Source: Kiloniellales bacterium
Lineage (GTDB): Bacteria > Pseudomonadota > Alphaproteobacteria > Kiloniellales > JAKSBE01
Reading direction: 5' to 3'
DNA: 15,175 bases
Assembly (NCBI GenBank): GCA_030067055.1
Contig: JASJAL010000056.1
Location: forward strand, 1 to 15,175
Below, piece by piece: positions 1 through 7,282 of this stretch (position 1 is the stretch's first letter; every line of letters begins with the position of its first letter). The notes beneath the pieces were generated by a model that searched no databases, had not been told where the DNA came from, and worked only from the letters and a program-made list of their open reading frames with translations. The position numbers and the translations under genes were made by a program.

Positions 1-1667
1 TCGAAGAGCCAGGAGCGGATAATCGACACCGCCTCTTCGGGGTGCTTGTCGACGATCTCGCCGATCTTCTTCATCGAGGATTCCCGGACCCGGCCCTCGA
101 CCATGTTGAGGTCGATCATCCGCTCGAGCTCGGCGTGGCTCTCCTGCGCGTGGCTGGCCGGGCCTTCCAGGGCGGGCGTGTCGGCGGCGGCGATCGCCTG
201 GACCGCGCCGGCCTCGCCCTGTGTCAGGGCGCCGGTGCCGCCGCCCGGGAGGGCCGCGACCGGCTCCTCGGCCTGGGATTCCAGGAGCCGGCCCATCAGC
301 GGGCGGATCACGAAGAGCAGGGCGAGGATGGCGACCAGGCCCAAGACGCCGAGCTCCAGGATCCGGAGGACGGTGGCCTGGCTTAGCCCGAAGAAGTCCC
401 AGATCGGCGAGCTCACCTCGCCGCTGTTGAGGTCGGCGAAGGGCATGTTGACGATCTCGAGGACGTCGCCGCGCTCCTGGTCGAAGCCGATCGCCGAGCG
501 GGCCAGGGCAGCCAGCTGGTCCAGTTCCTCCTGGGGCCTGGGGGTGTAGACCGCCTCGCCGGCCTCGCTGGTCGTGGTCGCGCCATTGACCAGGATCGCG
601 ACCGAGAGCCGGCGGACCACGCCGCTTTCCCGGACGTGGGTCTTGACCACCCGGGAGATCTCGAAGTTCACGGTCTCCTCGACCCGCTGCGACTGGCTCT
701 GGCTGTTGGACTGGCCGTCGGCGCCCAGGTCGGTATCCGGCAGGTTGGTGCCGACGGTGACCGGCTCGGGGCCTTCCGTATCCTGGTTGCTGCTCGATTC
801 CTCGACGGTCTGGGTCGAGCGTACGACCTGGCCGTCCGGGTCGTAGATCTCTGAGTTCTCGGTGATCCGGTCGAAATCCATGTCGGCCGAAACCTGGACC
901 CGGACGTTGCCCGGGCCGACCGAGCGCTCGAGCAGGGACTCCGCGGTCCGCGCCAAACGGCGCTCGTAGGTCAGGCGCAGGTCCTCGGCGTTGGAGCTGG
1001 CGCTGGCTTCGCCGCTGGCGTCGTTGCCGGCGGCGAGCAACGCGCCGCGGTCGTCGACGATCGACACCATGCCGGGGTTCAGCCCGGGCACCGCGGCGGC
1101 GACCATGTGCTGGATCGCCAGGGTCTGGCGTCGGTCCAACTCGCCGCCGCGCAGGGAGAGGACGATCGAAGCGCTGGGTTTCTCGCGCTCGCGCGAAAAG
1201 ATCTGGCGGCGCGGCAACACCAGGTGCACCCGGGCCTTGTCGACCAGCCCGAGGGAGGCGATGCTCCGCGCCAGCTCACCTTCCAGCGCGCGCAGATGGT
1301 TGATGTCCTGCACGAAACGCGTGGTGCCCAGGCCCTCGGAGCGGTCGAAGATCTCGTAGCCGACCGAGCCGCCGCTGGGCAGGCCCTGCTCTGCCATGGC
1401 CAGCCGCAAGCGCGCCACCTGGTCGTTGGGGACGAGGATCCGGCCGCCATCTGGCGTGACGTCGTAGGGCACCTTGAGCTGCTCCAGGCGGGTCACGATC
1501 TCGCCGCTGTCCTGCGCCTGGAGCCCGCCGTAGAGCAGGGCCATGTTGGGGTTCGTGACCCGTCCGGTCAGAAAGACGAAGAAGGCCAGGGTGGCGGCGC
1601 CGACCAGCCCGAGGATCGCCAGGCGAGCGGGGCCCAAACTCCGGAGGGTGTCGAACAGTGCCGTCAC
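1..1667 (-). CDS. fliF: Flagellar MS-ring protein FliF (3' end outside window)
   Basis: FliF forms the MS ring in the inner membrane, the base on which the flagellar rotor and export gate assemble. Reading from GTG at 1667, 555 codons stay open to the left edge, where the protein reads IIRSWLF, very near the usual FliF C-terminus, so only a few residues are missing. A first membrane helix lies at about residues 16-34 (AILGLVGAATLAFFVFL). The YscJ/FliF ring domain follows at about 45-215 (for example VDKARVHLVLPRR and PGLNPGMVSIVDDRG). A second helix is at about 428-452 (LRILELGVLGLVAILALLF), then a short acidic tail that in the family binds FliG. GTG is the first possible start after an in-frame TAA 36 bases upstream; an AAGAGA stretch is the only Shine-Dalgarno-like sequence. 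A CtrA-like box and two dyads lie 118-175 bases upstream. In Caulobacter the fliF operon continues with fliG and ends with flbD; here that would lie off the left edge. Confidence 0.96.
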   Translation of the reverse strand, partial: MTALFDTLRSLGPARLAILGLVGAATLAFFVFLTGRVTNPNMALLYGGLQAQDSGEIVTRLEQLKVPYDVTPDGGRILVPNDQVARLRLAMAEQGLPSGGSVGYEIFDRSEGLGTTRFVQDINHLRALEGELARSIASLGLVDKARVHLVLPRRQIFSREREKPSASIVLSLRGGELDRRQTLAIQHMVAAAVPGLNPGMVSIVDDRGALLAAGNDASGEASASSNAEDLRLTYERRLARTAESLLERSVGPGNVRVQVSADMDFDRITENSEIYDPDGQVVRSTQTVEESSSNQDTEGPEPVTVGTNLPDTDLGADGQSNSQSQSQRVEETVNFEISRVVKTHVRESGVVRRLSVAILVNGATTTSEAGEAVYTPRPQEELDQLAALARSAIGFDQERGDVLEIVNMPFADLNSGEVSSPIWDFFGLSQATVLRILELGVLGLVAILALLFVIRPLMGRLLESQAEEPVAALPGGGTGALTQGEAGAVQAIAAADTPALEGPASHAQESHAELERMIDLNMVEGRVRESSMKKIGEIVDKHPEEAVSIIRSWLF

Positions 1668-1784
1668 GCGCTGCGATCTCTTAGGCTGATAGAGTTAGGT
1701 CGTTCGGGAAAATCTTGGCTCTCCCATGCCCCCGCCCTTCGGCATATACCGACAGGCGGAGTAGGCCTAACTTACTGCGCTGAC

Positions 1785-1801
1785 GGTAAAATCTCGGTTA
1801 A
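1785..1801 (-). promoter_or_regulatory. Candidate CtrA box upstream of fliF
   Basis: On the minus strand the site reads TTAACCGAGATTTTACC, i.e. TTAA-N7-TTTA followed by CC: 7 of 8 matches to the CtrA consensus TTAA-N7-TTAA. It lies 118-134 bases upstream of the fliF start in the transcribed direction. CtrA activates fliF in Caulobacter, so the position makes sense. A single 7/8 match in AT-rich DNA can occur by chance. Confidence 0.5.
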
Positions 1802-1804
1802 CAT

Positions 1805-1841
1805 GGGCAAGAATTGCCTAGCCGGCCGGAAAATTCTGCCG
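1805..1841. promoter_or_regulatory. Tandem FlbD (ftr)-like dyads at the fliF promoter
   Basis: Two dyads lie 22 bp apart: GGGCAAGAATTGCCT at 1805-1819 and CGGAAAATTCTGCCG at 1827-1841. Both fit a CGGCA-N5-TGCCG pattern, the first with a perfect GGCA/TGCC core, the second with one weak half. The core GGCAAGAATTGCC recurs exactly at 11423-11435. The pair starts 3 bp from the CtrA-like box, so a bound protein could interfere with CtrA or polymerase. This resembles the Caulobacter fliF promoter, where FlbD represses. That FlbD is the binder here is inferred. Confidence 0.5.
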
Positions 1842-1977
1842 GCTTGAAGGGGTGCGAAATTCTCAATTTGTATGAAATTTTATTTAATCGGCTAGGCTGG
1901 TTGGGCGGCAGGATTTGGAATTTCGAGGCGAGGGAAAGTAGAAATCCGCCCGTTACTGTGTTGGGTAAGGCCGGTGC

Positions 1978-2310
1978 TCAGTCGCTCTGACCGTGGCCGG
2001 CGCCGGCAAGGGCCAAGGCCTCGTCTTCCTCGTGCGGGCGGCGGTACTGCTGCAGCCGCGTCGTGCGCAGGCCGCGCATGCCGTGCGCGTCGATCAACCG
2101 CTGCCACGAAAGGAACTCTTCGACCGAAAGCTTGTAGCGCTCGCAGGCGTCCTCGAGGCTGATCAAGCCAGTCCTCACGCCCGCGACCACCTCGGCCTTG
2201 CGCCTCACCACCCAACGTTTGGTGTTGGGAGGCGGAAGGTCGTCGATGGTCATCGGCTTGCCGGCCGGTCCCATCGCCGTGTTCGACCTACCTGGACGAG
2301 TCGTTTCCAT
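1978..2310 (-). CDS. sciP: CtrA inhibitor protein SciP (DUF1153)
   Basis: SciP is a small helix-turn-helix protein that in Caulobacter binds DNA and CtrA and blocks CtrA-dependent transcription, including flagellar promoters. The 110-residue product carries the family core: PMTIDDLPPPNTKRW (residues 19-33), VVRRKAEVV (34-42), SLEDACERYKLSVEEFLSWQ (51-70), and the closing GLRTTRLQQYR (80-90). The ATG at 2310 is preferred because family members have about 20 residues before DLPPP with a G-x-G-K-P-like stretch (here GPAGKPM), and because TGGAG lies 7 bases upstream. The roughly 20-residue acidic/Ala-rich tail is beyond the conserved core and dispensable-looking. The gene stands alone between hook and MS-ring genes, with a CtrA-like box and a terminator-like hairpin upstream. 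This points to feedback control of SciP by CtrA, as in Caulobacter. Confidence 0.93.
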   Translation of the reverse strand: METTRPGRSNTAMGPAGKPMTIDDLPPPNTKRWVVRRKAEVVAGVRTGLISLEDACERYKLSVEEFLSWQRLIDAHGMRGLRTTRLQQYRRPHEEDEALALAGAGHGQSD

Positions 2311-2325
2311 TTTGGCTCCATAATG

Positions 2326-2370
2326 AAAAAGCCGTCGAATCCTGTGTTGGGAAACTACGACTGCGGCTTT
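2326..2370 (-). terminator. Terminator-like hairpin in the sciP leader
   Basis: On the minus strand AAAGCCG (2370-2364) pairs with CGGCTTT (2334-2328), with a second short TCG/CGA helix inside and a loop of about 20 bases. The 3' arm runs into five T residues (2330-2326). The hairpin ends about 5 bases before the ATGGAGCC that carries the sciP Shine-Dalgarno. It could end readthrough from flgE, or attenuate sciP if the promoter is at 2422-2436. Confidence 0.5.
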
Positions 2371-2421
2371 AAAAAATCCCTAAACTCAGTGACTAAGCTG
2401 GCTGATAGATCTTTACCTAAT

Positions 2422-2436
2422 GTAAATAAGGGTTAA
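2422..2436 (-). promoter_or_regulatory. Candidate CtrA box upstream of sciP
   Basis: The minus strand reads TTAACCCTTATTTAC, i.e. TTAA-N7-TTAC, 7 of 8 matches to the CtrA consensus. It lies just past the flgE terminator hairpin and 112-126 bases upstream of the sciP start. Activation of sciP by CtrA is known in Caulobacter; here it is inferred from position and sequence only. Confidence 0.45.
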
Positions 2437-2441
2437 ACTAT

Positions 2442-2485
2442 TTGCGCCGCCGACGAATAGTTGAAATATTCGCCCGGCGGCGCAA
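2442..2485 (-). terminator. Hairpin terminator downstream of flgE
   Basis: A perfect 11-bp inverted repeat, TTGCGCCGCCG (2442-2452) and CGGCGGCGCAA (2475-2485), encloses a second 6-bp helix CGAATA/TATTCG (2454-2459 and 2467-2472) around a 7-base loop. It starts 20 bases past the flgE stop codon. The T-tract after the stem on the minus strand is weak (ATAGTTT), so it may also protect the 3' end of the mRNA. Confidence 0.75.
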
Positions 2486-2505
2486 GTATTTAGTTAGAAT
2501 TTATT

Positions 2506-3774
2506 TTAGCGGCGGATCCGGATCAGCTCCTCCAGCATCTCGTCGGCGGTGGTGATGATCTTGGCGTTGGCCGAATATGCCCTTTGGGAGACGATCATGT
2601 TCGTGAACTCGTCCGCCAGATCGACCGTCGAGGCCTCCAGAGCGGAGGAAGAGATCGAGCCGGCGGATCCGGTGCCCGCCTCCAGCAGGATCACGTTGCC
2701 CGAGCCGATGGTTTCCAGGTAGGCGTTGCCGTCGCGCAACTCGAGGCCGTTGGGCGCCGGAAAGACCGCGACCGGCAGCTTGTAGATCGACTGCTGCTGG
2801 CCGTTGTCGAAGAGGGCGGTCACGAAGCCGTCGTCGTCGATGTTAACGGCGGTGAAGTTGCCGGCCCGGACTCCGTTCTGGTTGATGAAGGAGATCCCGA
2901 AGCTGTCGGCGAACTGGGTGAGGCCGTCGGTCTGGCCCACGGTGCCGAGGTTGACCGCGACGGTGCTGGGGGCCGCGGTGGTCGCCGTCCAGGTGATGTC
3001 GATGTCCGGGAAGGTGATGGCGCTGGGGGTGCCGAAGCCGTCGAAGGCGATGGACCGCGCGATCGGGCCTGCGACGGTGCCGCTGGGCGCGCCGGTCGAC
3101 GCCAGGGTCGGATTCTGGACCGTGATGTCCCACTCCGGGGTGGCGGCGTCGTAGACGAAGTCGACCTGCAGGTTGTGGGGGTTGCCCAGGGCATCGAAGA
3201 TCTGCGCCGTGATGCTGTGGGTCTCGCCGTTGACCGCCGTCGAAGGGAGGTTGGCGCCCAGCGACATGGCGGAGGTCGCGACCGCGTTGCCGGAGAGCGA
3301 GGAGACGTTGATCGTCTGAACGCTGGTCAAAGCGCTGAGCGTTGCCGGCAGCGCTCCGGTGGCCGGATCCAGCGGCCAGCCCTGGAGATAGTAGCCGCCG
3401 GAGTTGACCAGGTCACCATTCGCGTCGGTGGTGAACTGACCGGCGCGGGTGTAGAGGAAGTTGTCGCCCGGTCCCGGGGTCGCTGATTCGTTGACCACGA
3501 AGAAGCCGTTGCCGACCAGCGCGATATCGGTCACGGAGTTGGTCGACTGTAGCAGGCCCTGGGCGTCGGCCGACTGCACCGGGCGGGATGTGACGCCGCC
3601 GGGCGAATAGAGCGACTGGGATCCGGACTGAGTGACAAAGGTCGAGAAGCTGGTCCGAATGCCCTTGTAGCCGACCGTGTTCACGTTGGCGATGTTGTCC
3701 GAGATCATGCCGATCGCCTGGCTCTGGGCGGATAGCCCGGAAACCCCCGCGAACATGGCGCCGAAGATACTCAT
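2506..3774 (-). CDS. flgE: Flagellar hook protein FlgE
   Basis: FlgE polymerises into the hook, the universal joint between rod and filament. The 422-residue protein has both hallmark ends of the rod/hook family. The N-terminal stretch MSIFGAMFAGVSGLSAQSQA with SDNIANVNTVGYKGIRTSF lies at residues 1-43, and the C-terminal VSQRAYSANAKIITTADEML near 395-415. The centre, rich in Ser, Thr, Ala and Gly, contains the FlgE D2-like part (ITAQIFDALGNPHNLQVDFVY). Length is typical for an alphaproteobacterial hook protein. The start is supported by GGGAG about 7 bases upstream. It is the last gene of a fliK-flgD-flgE operon, separated from flgD by 86 bp, and ends just before a strong hairpin. In this operon order, FlgD caps the growing hook while FliK measures it. 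Confidence 0.95.
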   Translation of the reverse strand: MSIFGAMFAGVSGLSAQSQAIGMISDNIANVNTVGYKGIRTSFSTFVTQSGSQSLYSPGGVTSRPVQSADAQGLLQSTNSVTDIALVGNGFFVVNESATPGPGDNFLYTRAGQFTTDANGDLVNSGGYYLQGWPLDPATGALPATLSALTSVQTINVSSLSGNAVATSAMSLGANLPSTAVNGETHSITAQIFDALGNPHNLQVDFVYDAATPEWDITVQNPTLASTGAPSGTVAGPIARSIAFDGFGTPSAITFPDIDITWTATTAAPSTVAVNLGTVGQTDGLTQFADSFGISFINQNGVRAGNFTAVNIDDDGFVTALFDNGQQQSIYKLPVAVFPAPNGLELRDGNAYLETIGSGNVILLEAGTGSAGSISSSALEASTVDLADEFTNMIVSQRAYSANAKIITTADEMLEELIRIRR

Positions 3775-3860
3775 TTCACTGCTCCCTCGTCTTGTCGGCG
3801 GATCGGCTATCCGTCTCCGCCGTGCTGTCTTGGCTCAATTCGGCTTCTGCCTGGTGAAGT

Positions 3861-4541
3861 TCAGCTATAAGTTTCCGCTGTTGCCTCGGTGACCGAGACC
3901 ACCTTGTCGATCGGGATCTTGAGGCCGCTCAGCGACAGCACGACCTGGCCGTCGGCGATCTCCACGCCGGTGACCCGGCCGACCGTGCCCTGGGCCACCG
4001 AGACCGGCGCGTCGTTGCCGTCCACGGCACTGACCACGGCCCGATAGACACCGTCGGGCAGCTGGTTGCCGGCGTCGTCCGTGCCGTCCCAGTCCAGGCG
4101 GTGCAGACCCGGCTCGGTCTCGCCGCCTATGGTCCGGACGACCTGTCCGCTTTCGTCCTGGATCTGGATCGTGGTGCGCGCGGCCGTGGCGTTCAGGCCG
4201 TAGGTCAAGGTGGCCTGGCCGCCGTCGAGGGCGAGAAACTCGCTCTCGGCCTCGACGCTGCGCCCGATGTAGCTGGCGGCGCTGGTCAGCTGGTTGCCCA
4301 GCTGGAGGTCGATCAGCTGCTCCAGCCGGTCATTGGTCTTGATCGATTGCTCGACCTCGGTGAAGGCGACCAGCTGCTGGGTGAACTCGTTGGTGTCCAT
4401 CGGCGACAAAGGATCCTGGTTCTGCAGCTGGGTGGTCAGCAGCAGCAGGAAGTTGTCGAAGGTCTCTGCCAGGCTCCCGGTATCCAGGCCGACCTGCTGG
4501 CCGGTCTGACTCGCCGCGCTGGTGATGCCGCTGGTTTCCAT
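3861..4541 (-). CDS. flgD: Flagellar hook-capping protein FlgD
   Basis: FlgD is the scaffold that sits on the tip of the growing hook and allows FlgE to polymerise. The 226-residue protein has the conserved N-terminal block around residues 25-80: FDNFLLLLTTQLQNQDPLSP, then MDTNEFTQQLVAFTEVEQ. The second half is a beta-rich region with the typical GLHRLDWDGTDDAGNQLPDG segment that inserts a FLN-like domain between Tudor-like strands. Length is normal for the family. The ATG at 4541 has GAGGAG just upstream and lies 39 bp after the fliK stop codon, so the two are co-transcribed. It is a secreted export substrate with no cleavable signal peptide, as expected. Confidence 0.95.
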   Translation of the reverse strand: METSGITSAASQTGQQVGLDTGSLAETFDNFLLLLTTQLQNQDPLSPMDTNEFTQQLVAFTEVEQSIKTNDRLEQLIDLQLGNQLTSAASYIGRSVEAESEFLALDGGQATLTYGLNATAARTTIQIQDESGQVVRTIGGETEPGLHRLDWDGTDDAGNQLPDGVYRAVVSAVDGNDAPVSVAQGTVGRVTGVEIADGQVVLSLSGLKIPIDKVVSVTEATAETYS

Positions 4542-4580
4542 GGCTCCTCGCTCCTGCTTCTTCCCGACCGGGTCTTGCCG

Positions 4581-5999
4581 TCAGATCCGAATATCGAGCC
4601 GGCCCTCGCCGGCCGACCAATAAAGCGCCTGGCCCTGTTCCGGTCCGGCCTCGGCAAGCGTGTCGCGCTCGGCCGCTTCAGGCCCATCGCGGTGCTGCTC
4701 CTCGGCGGCCAGGAACTGCTCGTTCTGCTCGTCCTGCAGCGTGAAGCTGAGACTGCTGGAGTCGGTCTTGAGACCGGCATCCTGCAGGGCCCGCTCCAGG
4801 CCGCGCGGGTCGCGCTGCATGAGGTCCAGGGTCTCGGCCCGCTCCGCAGTGATAAGGGCCCTGACGTGACCGTCGTCGGCGACCTCGAGCTTGACCTGGA
4901 GCCGACCGAGCTCGGCCGGATGCAGACGGATGCTGATCCGGTCGTTGCCGCTGCTGACGGCCTTTCGGATCTGGACCGCCACCTGTTCGTTGGTGCCACC
5001 GAGCACGGCGCGCGGATCGCCCGCCGCCCCGCGCACCAGCCCGGCGAAGTCAGCCGGCGCAGACGGCCCCTGCGGCGCAGAGAGGACCGGCCGCAGGGTG
5101 CTGGCGTTGAGGGGATCGGCCGAGGCGGCGTCACTCGGTGTCGCCGCAACCGGGTCGATCGCAAGGGACAGCAAGGTGTCCTTGGAGAGCGCGGCGGCGG
5201 CCGGGCTCTTGGCCGCGGTGGCTACGGCATCGCTCCCCTGGGCCTGGTTGCGGCTCGCACCGCCGGCGGTGGCGGTGACGGTCGCTGTCGGCTTCGACCC
5301 GGCTCCGCCGGCGGCCAGCGCCGAGGCAGCCTGGGCGACCTTGGCGGCGATCGCTGGCTGGCGCAGAGGATCGAGATCTGGCACTCGAGCGTCATCGGCG
5401 GCTGCCGTGAGACCGGCGGCCGCGCTAAGAGTTGCTTTGCCCTTCGGATCTAAAGGTACGGCCGGTGCTGCGATCGCCGAGCGCGATCCGAGGACAGCCG
5501 CTTTCTCCGGCCGGCCGAGCGTCGGCGTTGCCGCTTGCTGGGTTTCCGAACCTGGGATCTGCGCGGTCTGCCCGATGTTCGCGACCACCGGGACGGCCGA
5601 GACAATGAGCGGCTTGGCCACTTCCATGCCCCCGATGCTCAGCGCATAGGACGCAACCTCGTCCTTCGCTGGCTGCGTCTCGGGTGCGTTCTTCGGAGCC
5701 TCGGCCGTTGGGTTGGCCTCGGCGGCCGCTTGGTCTTGGCCGCCCGCTTCTTCGGCGGCCTCGACCGGCTTGCCCTGTACGGGCGTCTCGGCCGAGTCTT
5801 GACGATCCTGGGCCTCGCGCCCGCCATCGGCCTCGCGCCCGCCATCGGCCTCTGGCCGGCCATCTGTCTTGGCTTCGACGGGGCGTGGCTCCGTTTCCTC
5901 GTTGAGGATCAAATCGAAGAGCCCGAGCGGGCCGCTCGCGGCTTGTTTCGCGGCAGGCCTGTCCTGCCTCGGGGAATGATCGACGGGAAGTGCTTCCAT
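4581..5999 (-). CDS. fliK: Flagellar hook-length control protein FliK
   Basis: FliK is exported during hook growth and switches the export gate from hook to filament substrates when the hook is long enough. The 472-residue product has the usual layout. There is a long low-complexity N-terminal and middle part rich in Ala, Pro, Glu and Lys (about 1-330). A conserved C-terminal domain follows at about 335-450, with IRLHPAELGRLQVKLEV and then GHVRALITAERAETLDLMQR. The tail is Glu/Gln-rich. A short in-frame repeat GRPEAD-GGREAD-GGREAQ lies near residues 46-63. The ATG at 5999 begins a Met-Glu-Ala-Leu N-terminus; the Shine-Dalgarno is poor. A sigma-54 promoter (6049-6064) would give a leader of about 39 bases. 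The variable part cannot be recognised by itself; the call rests on the C-terminal domain and the flgD-flgE neighbours. Confidence 0.9.
   Translation of the reverse strand: MEALPVDHSPRQDRPAAKQAASGPLGLFDLILNEETEPRPVEAKTDGRPEADGGREADGGREAQDRQDSAETPVQGKPVEAAEEAGGQDQAAAEANPTAEAPKNAPETQPAKDEVASYALSIGGMEVAKPLIVSAVPVVANIGQTAQIPGSETQQAATPTLGRPEKAAVLGSRSAIAAPAVPLDPKGKATLSAAAGLTAAADDARVPDLDPLRQPAIAAKVAQAASALAAGGAGSKPTATVTATAGGASRNQAQGSDAVATAAKSPAAAALSKDTLLSLAIDPVAATPSDAASADPLNASTLRPVLSAPQGPSAPADFAGLVRGAAGDPRAVLGGTNEQVAVQIRKAVSSGNDRISIRLHPAELGRLQVKLEVADDGHVRALITAERAETLDLMQRDPRGLERALQDAGLKTDSSSLSFTLQDEQNEQFLAAEEQHRDGPEAAERDTLAEAGPEQGQALYWSAGEGRLDIRI
5811..5864 (-). repeat. Three-copy 18-bp tandem repeat inside fliK
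   Basis: Two exact copies of GGCCTCGCGCCCGCCATC (5811-5828 and 5829-5846) are followed by a third copy with four changes (5847-5864). The unit is a multiple of three, so the frame is kept and it encodes a Gly/Arg/Glu/Ala/Asp hexapeptide in the length-variable part of FliK. Confidence 0.85.
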
Positions 6000-6048
6000 C
6001 TTGCGTTACCGGATCCTGGTTGTACCTACTTGGAACCGCTCCCTGTTC

Positions 6049-6064
6049 TGCAAGCGGCAGGCCA
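6049..6064 (-). promoter_or_regulatory. Sigma-54 promoter of the fliK-flgD-flgE operon
   Basis: The minus strand reads TGGCCTGCCGCTTGCA. It has the -24 GG and the -12 GC with exactly 10 bases between them, and the TTGCA -12 half is perfect. Transcription would start near 6038, 39 bases before the fliK ATG. Hook genes are sigma-54-dependent in Caulobacter, and the upstream IHF-like site and dyad pair support the call. Confidence 0.75.
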
Positions 6065-6080
6065 GCCTTGGCAGTGCGGA

Positions 6081-6093
6081 TAAGATATTGATT
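6081..6093 (-). promoter_or_regulatory. IHF-type site upstream of fliK
   Basis: The minus strand reads AATCAATATCTTA, a full match to the IHF consensus WATCAANNNNTTR. It lies between the sigma-54 core promoter and the dyad pair, where DNA bending would bring an activator to polymerase. Confidence 0.6.
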
Positions 6094-6160
6094 TAGAGAA
6101 TTTTTTCTTGGATCGGAGCGGCGGCGGCCCGGGCTGCCGGAGGGCTCTTGCCGGGTGTCG

Positions 6161-6194
6161 CGGCAAGACATGCCCCTGGCGGCAAAGTCTGCCG
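6161..6194. promoter_or_regulatory. Tandem FlbD (ftr)-like dyads upstream of fliK
   Basis: Two dyads 19 bp apart: CGGCAAGACATGCCC (6161-6175) and the perfect CGGCAAAGTCTGCCG (6180-6194). They lie 97 bp upstream of the -24 element, a normal enhancer distance for an NtrC-type activator such as FlbD. They sit directly after the stop codon of the upstream gene at 6200. A hairpin CTTGCCG/CGGCAAG (6147-6167) overlaps the first dyad and might also slow transcription from upstream, although it lacks a T-tract. Confidence 0.55.
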
Positions 6195-6199
6195 GGCGG

Positions 6200-7276
6200 T
6201 CAGGCCGGGGCCGGGGCGGACGCTAGCGCGGTGCTTGCCCTTTCGGGGCGCTCGAGGAAGCCCAGGATCGCCTGCGCGACCCTCTCGCTGCCCCGGCCGT
6301 CGTAGAGGTCGAGCGCCCGGCGGCGCTGCGCGCCGAGGCGATCCGGGTCTCGGCGCAGGCCGAGCACGGCGTCGACGATGGCCCGGGGCGGGACCGTGCC
6401 GAAGCGGCCGAGGTAGGTGATCACCCCCTCGGCCTCCAGGGCCTGGCCGCGCAGCTCGTGAAAGCGCGTCAGGCCCAGGTTCAGGCTCGGCAAGCCCAGG
6501 GTGAGGGCCTCGTCGGTGAGGCCGCCGAGGCCGAAGACGCCGAGCGAGGCTGCGGCCAGACGCTGCGGGAAGTCCGGCGGCTCGACCGCCAGGATGAAAT
6601 GCTCGGGCCGCCGGGCGACCAGCGCGCGCAGGGGCGCGAGGTGGGGATTGAGGCGTCCGGCGACCACCATGACCGGGAAGTCGACCGCCGGGCTGGCGAC
6701 CAGCGCCTCCAGCACCGTGGCGGTCATGCCGTCCCGGTCGATCCCGCCCAGGCAGATCAGGCAGGAGAAGCGGTCCGGCAGCGACGCCACGGCGGCCGGC
6801 CGCAGCGCGGTGAAGCGGCGGGCGATCAAGGCGTAGCGGGGCCCGCGGTGCCAGGGCCCCGGTCGGGCGTCGGCCGGCGCCGGCTCGAGGTCGACCGCGG
6901 TGTTGTTGAAGGTCAGGTCGGCGTAGTGCTTTGCCATCCCGCGGGCGGCCAGATTGATGACCGGACCCCGGCTGCGGTAGAGCGCGATCAGGTCGCGGTC
7001 GGCCGAATTGAGGTCGAGAACGGTGGCGTCCGGATCGACCGCCCTCAGGCAGTCAGCTTCACTGTCCACGATCTGGCAGTCGAAGCCCTGGGTCCGGACG
7101 ATGTCGAGGGCCGCCTCGGGTCCGCGCAGCGCGAAGCGGATCTCGGCCGCCGGTTCTAGTTCGCGCAGGGCCTCGGCGAGGGCGAGGCAACGGGTGGCAT
7201 GGCCCAGACCTTCGGCCGGACCGCGGTGGCCGTTGCCAAGCTCGCCGCCCAAGTTGAGCCGGAACAGCAGCCGCAT
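6200..7276 (-). CDS. PseG/SpsG-like glycosyltransferase-fold protein, nonulosonate pathway
   Basis: The 358-residue protein belongs to the PseG/SpsG group, which has a GT-B fold. PseG hydrolyses the UDP-linked 2,4-diacetamido trideoxyhexose that feeds NeuB/PseI-type synthases; SpsG works in spore-coat sugar synthesis. Visible motifs are GLGHATRCLALAEAL (residues 23-37) and, near the C-terminus, a GLGGLTDEALTLGLPSLNLG segment followed by FHELRGQALEAEGVITYLG, the usual nucleotide-sugar binding end. An additional NGHRGP lies before the GxGH motif, so the N-terminal glycine loop is longer than in typical PseG. It starts 6 bp after the neuB-like stop codon and is last in the operon. It could release the sugar for NeuB (hydrolase) or transfer a sugar; sequence alone does not decide. 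The following gene in the same direction, fliK, has its own promoter. Confidence 0.72.
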   Translation of the reverse strand: MRLLFRLNLGGELGNGHRGPAEGLGHATRCLALAEALRELEPAAEIRFALRGPEAALDIVRTQGFDCQIVDSEADCLRAVDPDATVLDLNSADRDLIALYRSRGPVINLAARGMAKHYADLTFNNTAVDLEPAPADARPGPWHRGPRYALIARRFTALRPAAVASLPDRFSCLICLGGIDRDGMTATVLEALVASPAVDFPVMVVAGRLNPHLAPLRALVARRPEHFILAVEPPDFPQRLAAASLGVFGLGGLTDEALTLGLPSLNLGLTRFHELRGQALEAEGVITYLGRFGTVPPRAIVDAVLGLRRDPDRLGAQRRRALDLYDGRGSERVAQAILGFLERPERASTALASAPAPA

Positions 7277-7282
7277 GACGCG

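Larger units (their letters stand above)
1668..1977. other. Intergenic region between fliF and sciP
   Basis: These 310 bases hold no convincing gene. They contain the fliF control region (a CtrA-like box at 1785-1801 and two FlbD-like dyads at 1805-1841) and an AT-rich patch at about 1855-1895 that may be promoter or curved DNA. No clear intrinsic terminator for sciP was seen. The inverted repeat AGCCGGC/GCCGGCT around 1820-1844 could form a hairpin in the sciP readthrough transcript, but it has no T-tract and overlaps the dyads. Confidence 0.6.

Noticed and set aside
2584..3486. Plus-strand ORF of 300 codons
   Set aside because: Antisense to flgE, with Gly/Arg/Asp-rich content and no motif.
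4101..5453. Plus-strand ORF of 450 codons
   Set aside because: Antisense to fliK and flgD; composition typical of a shadow frame.
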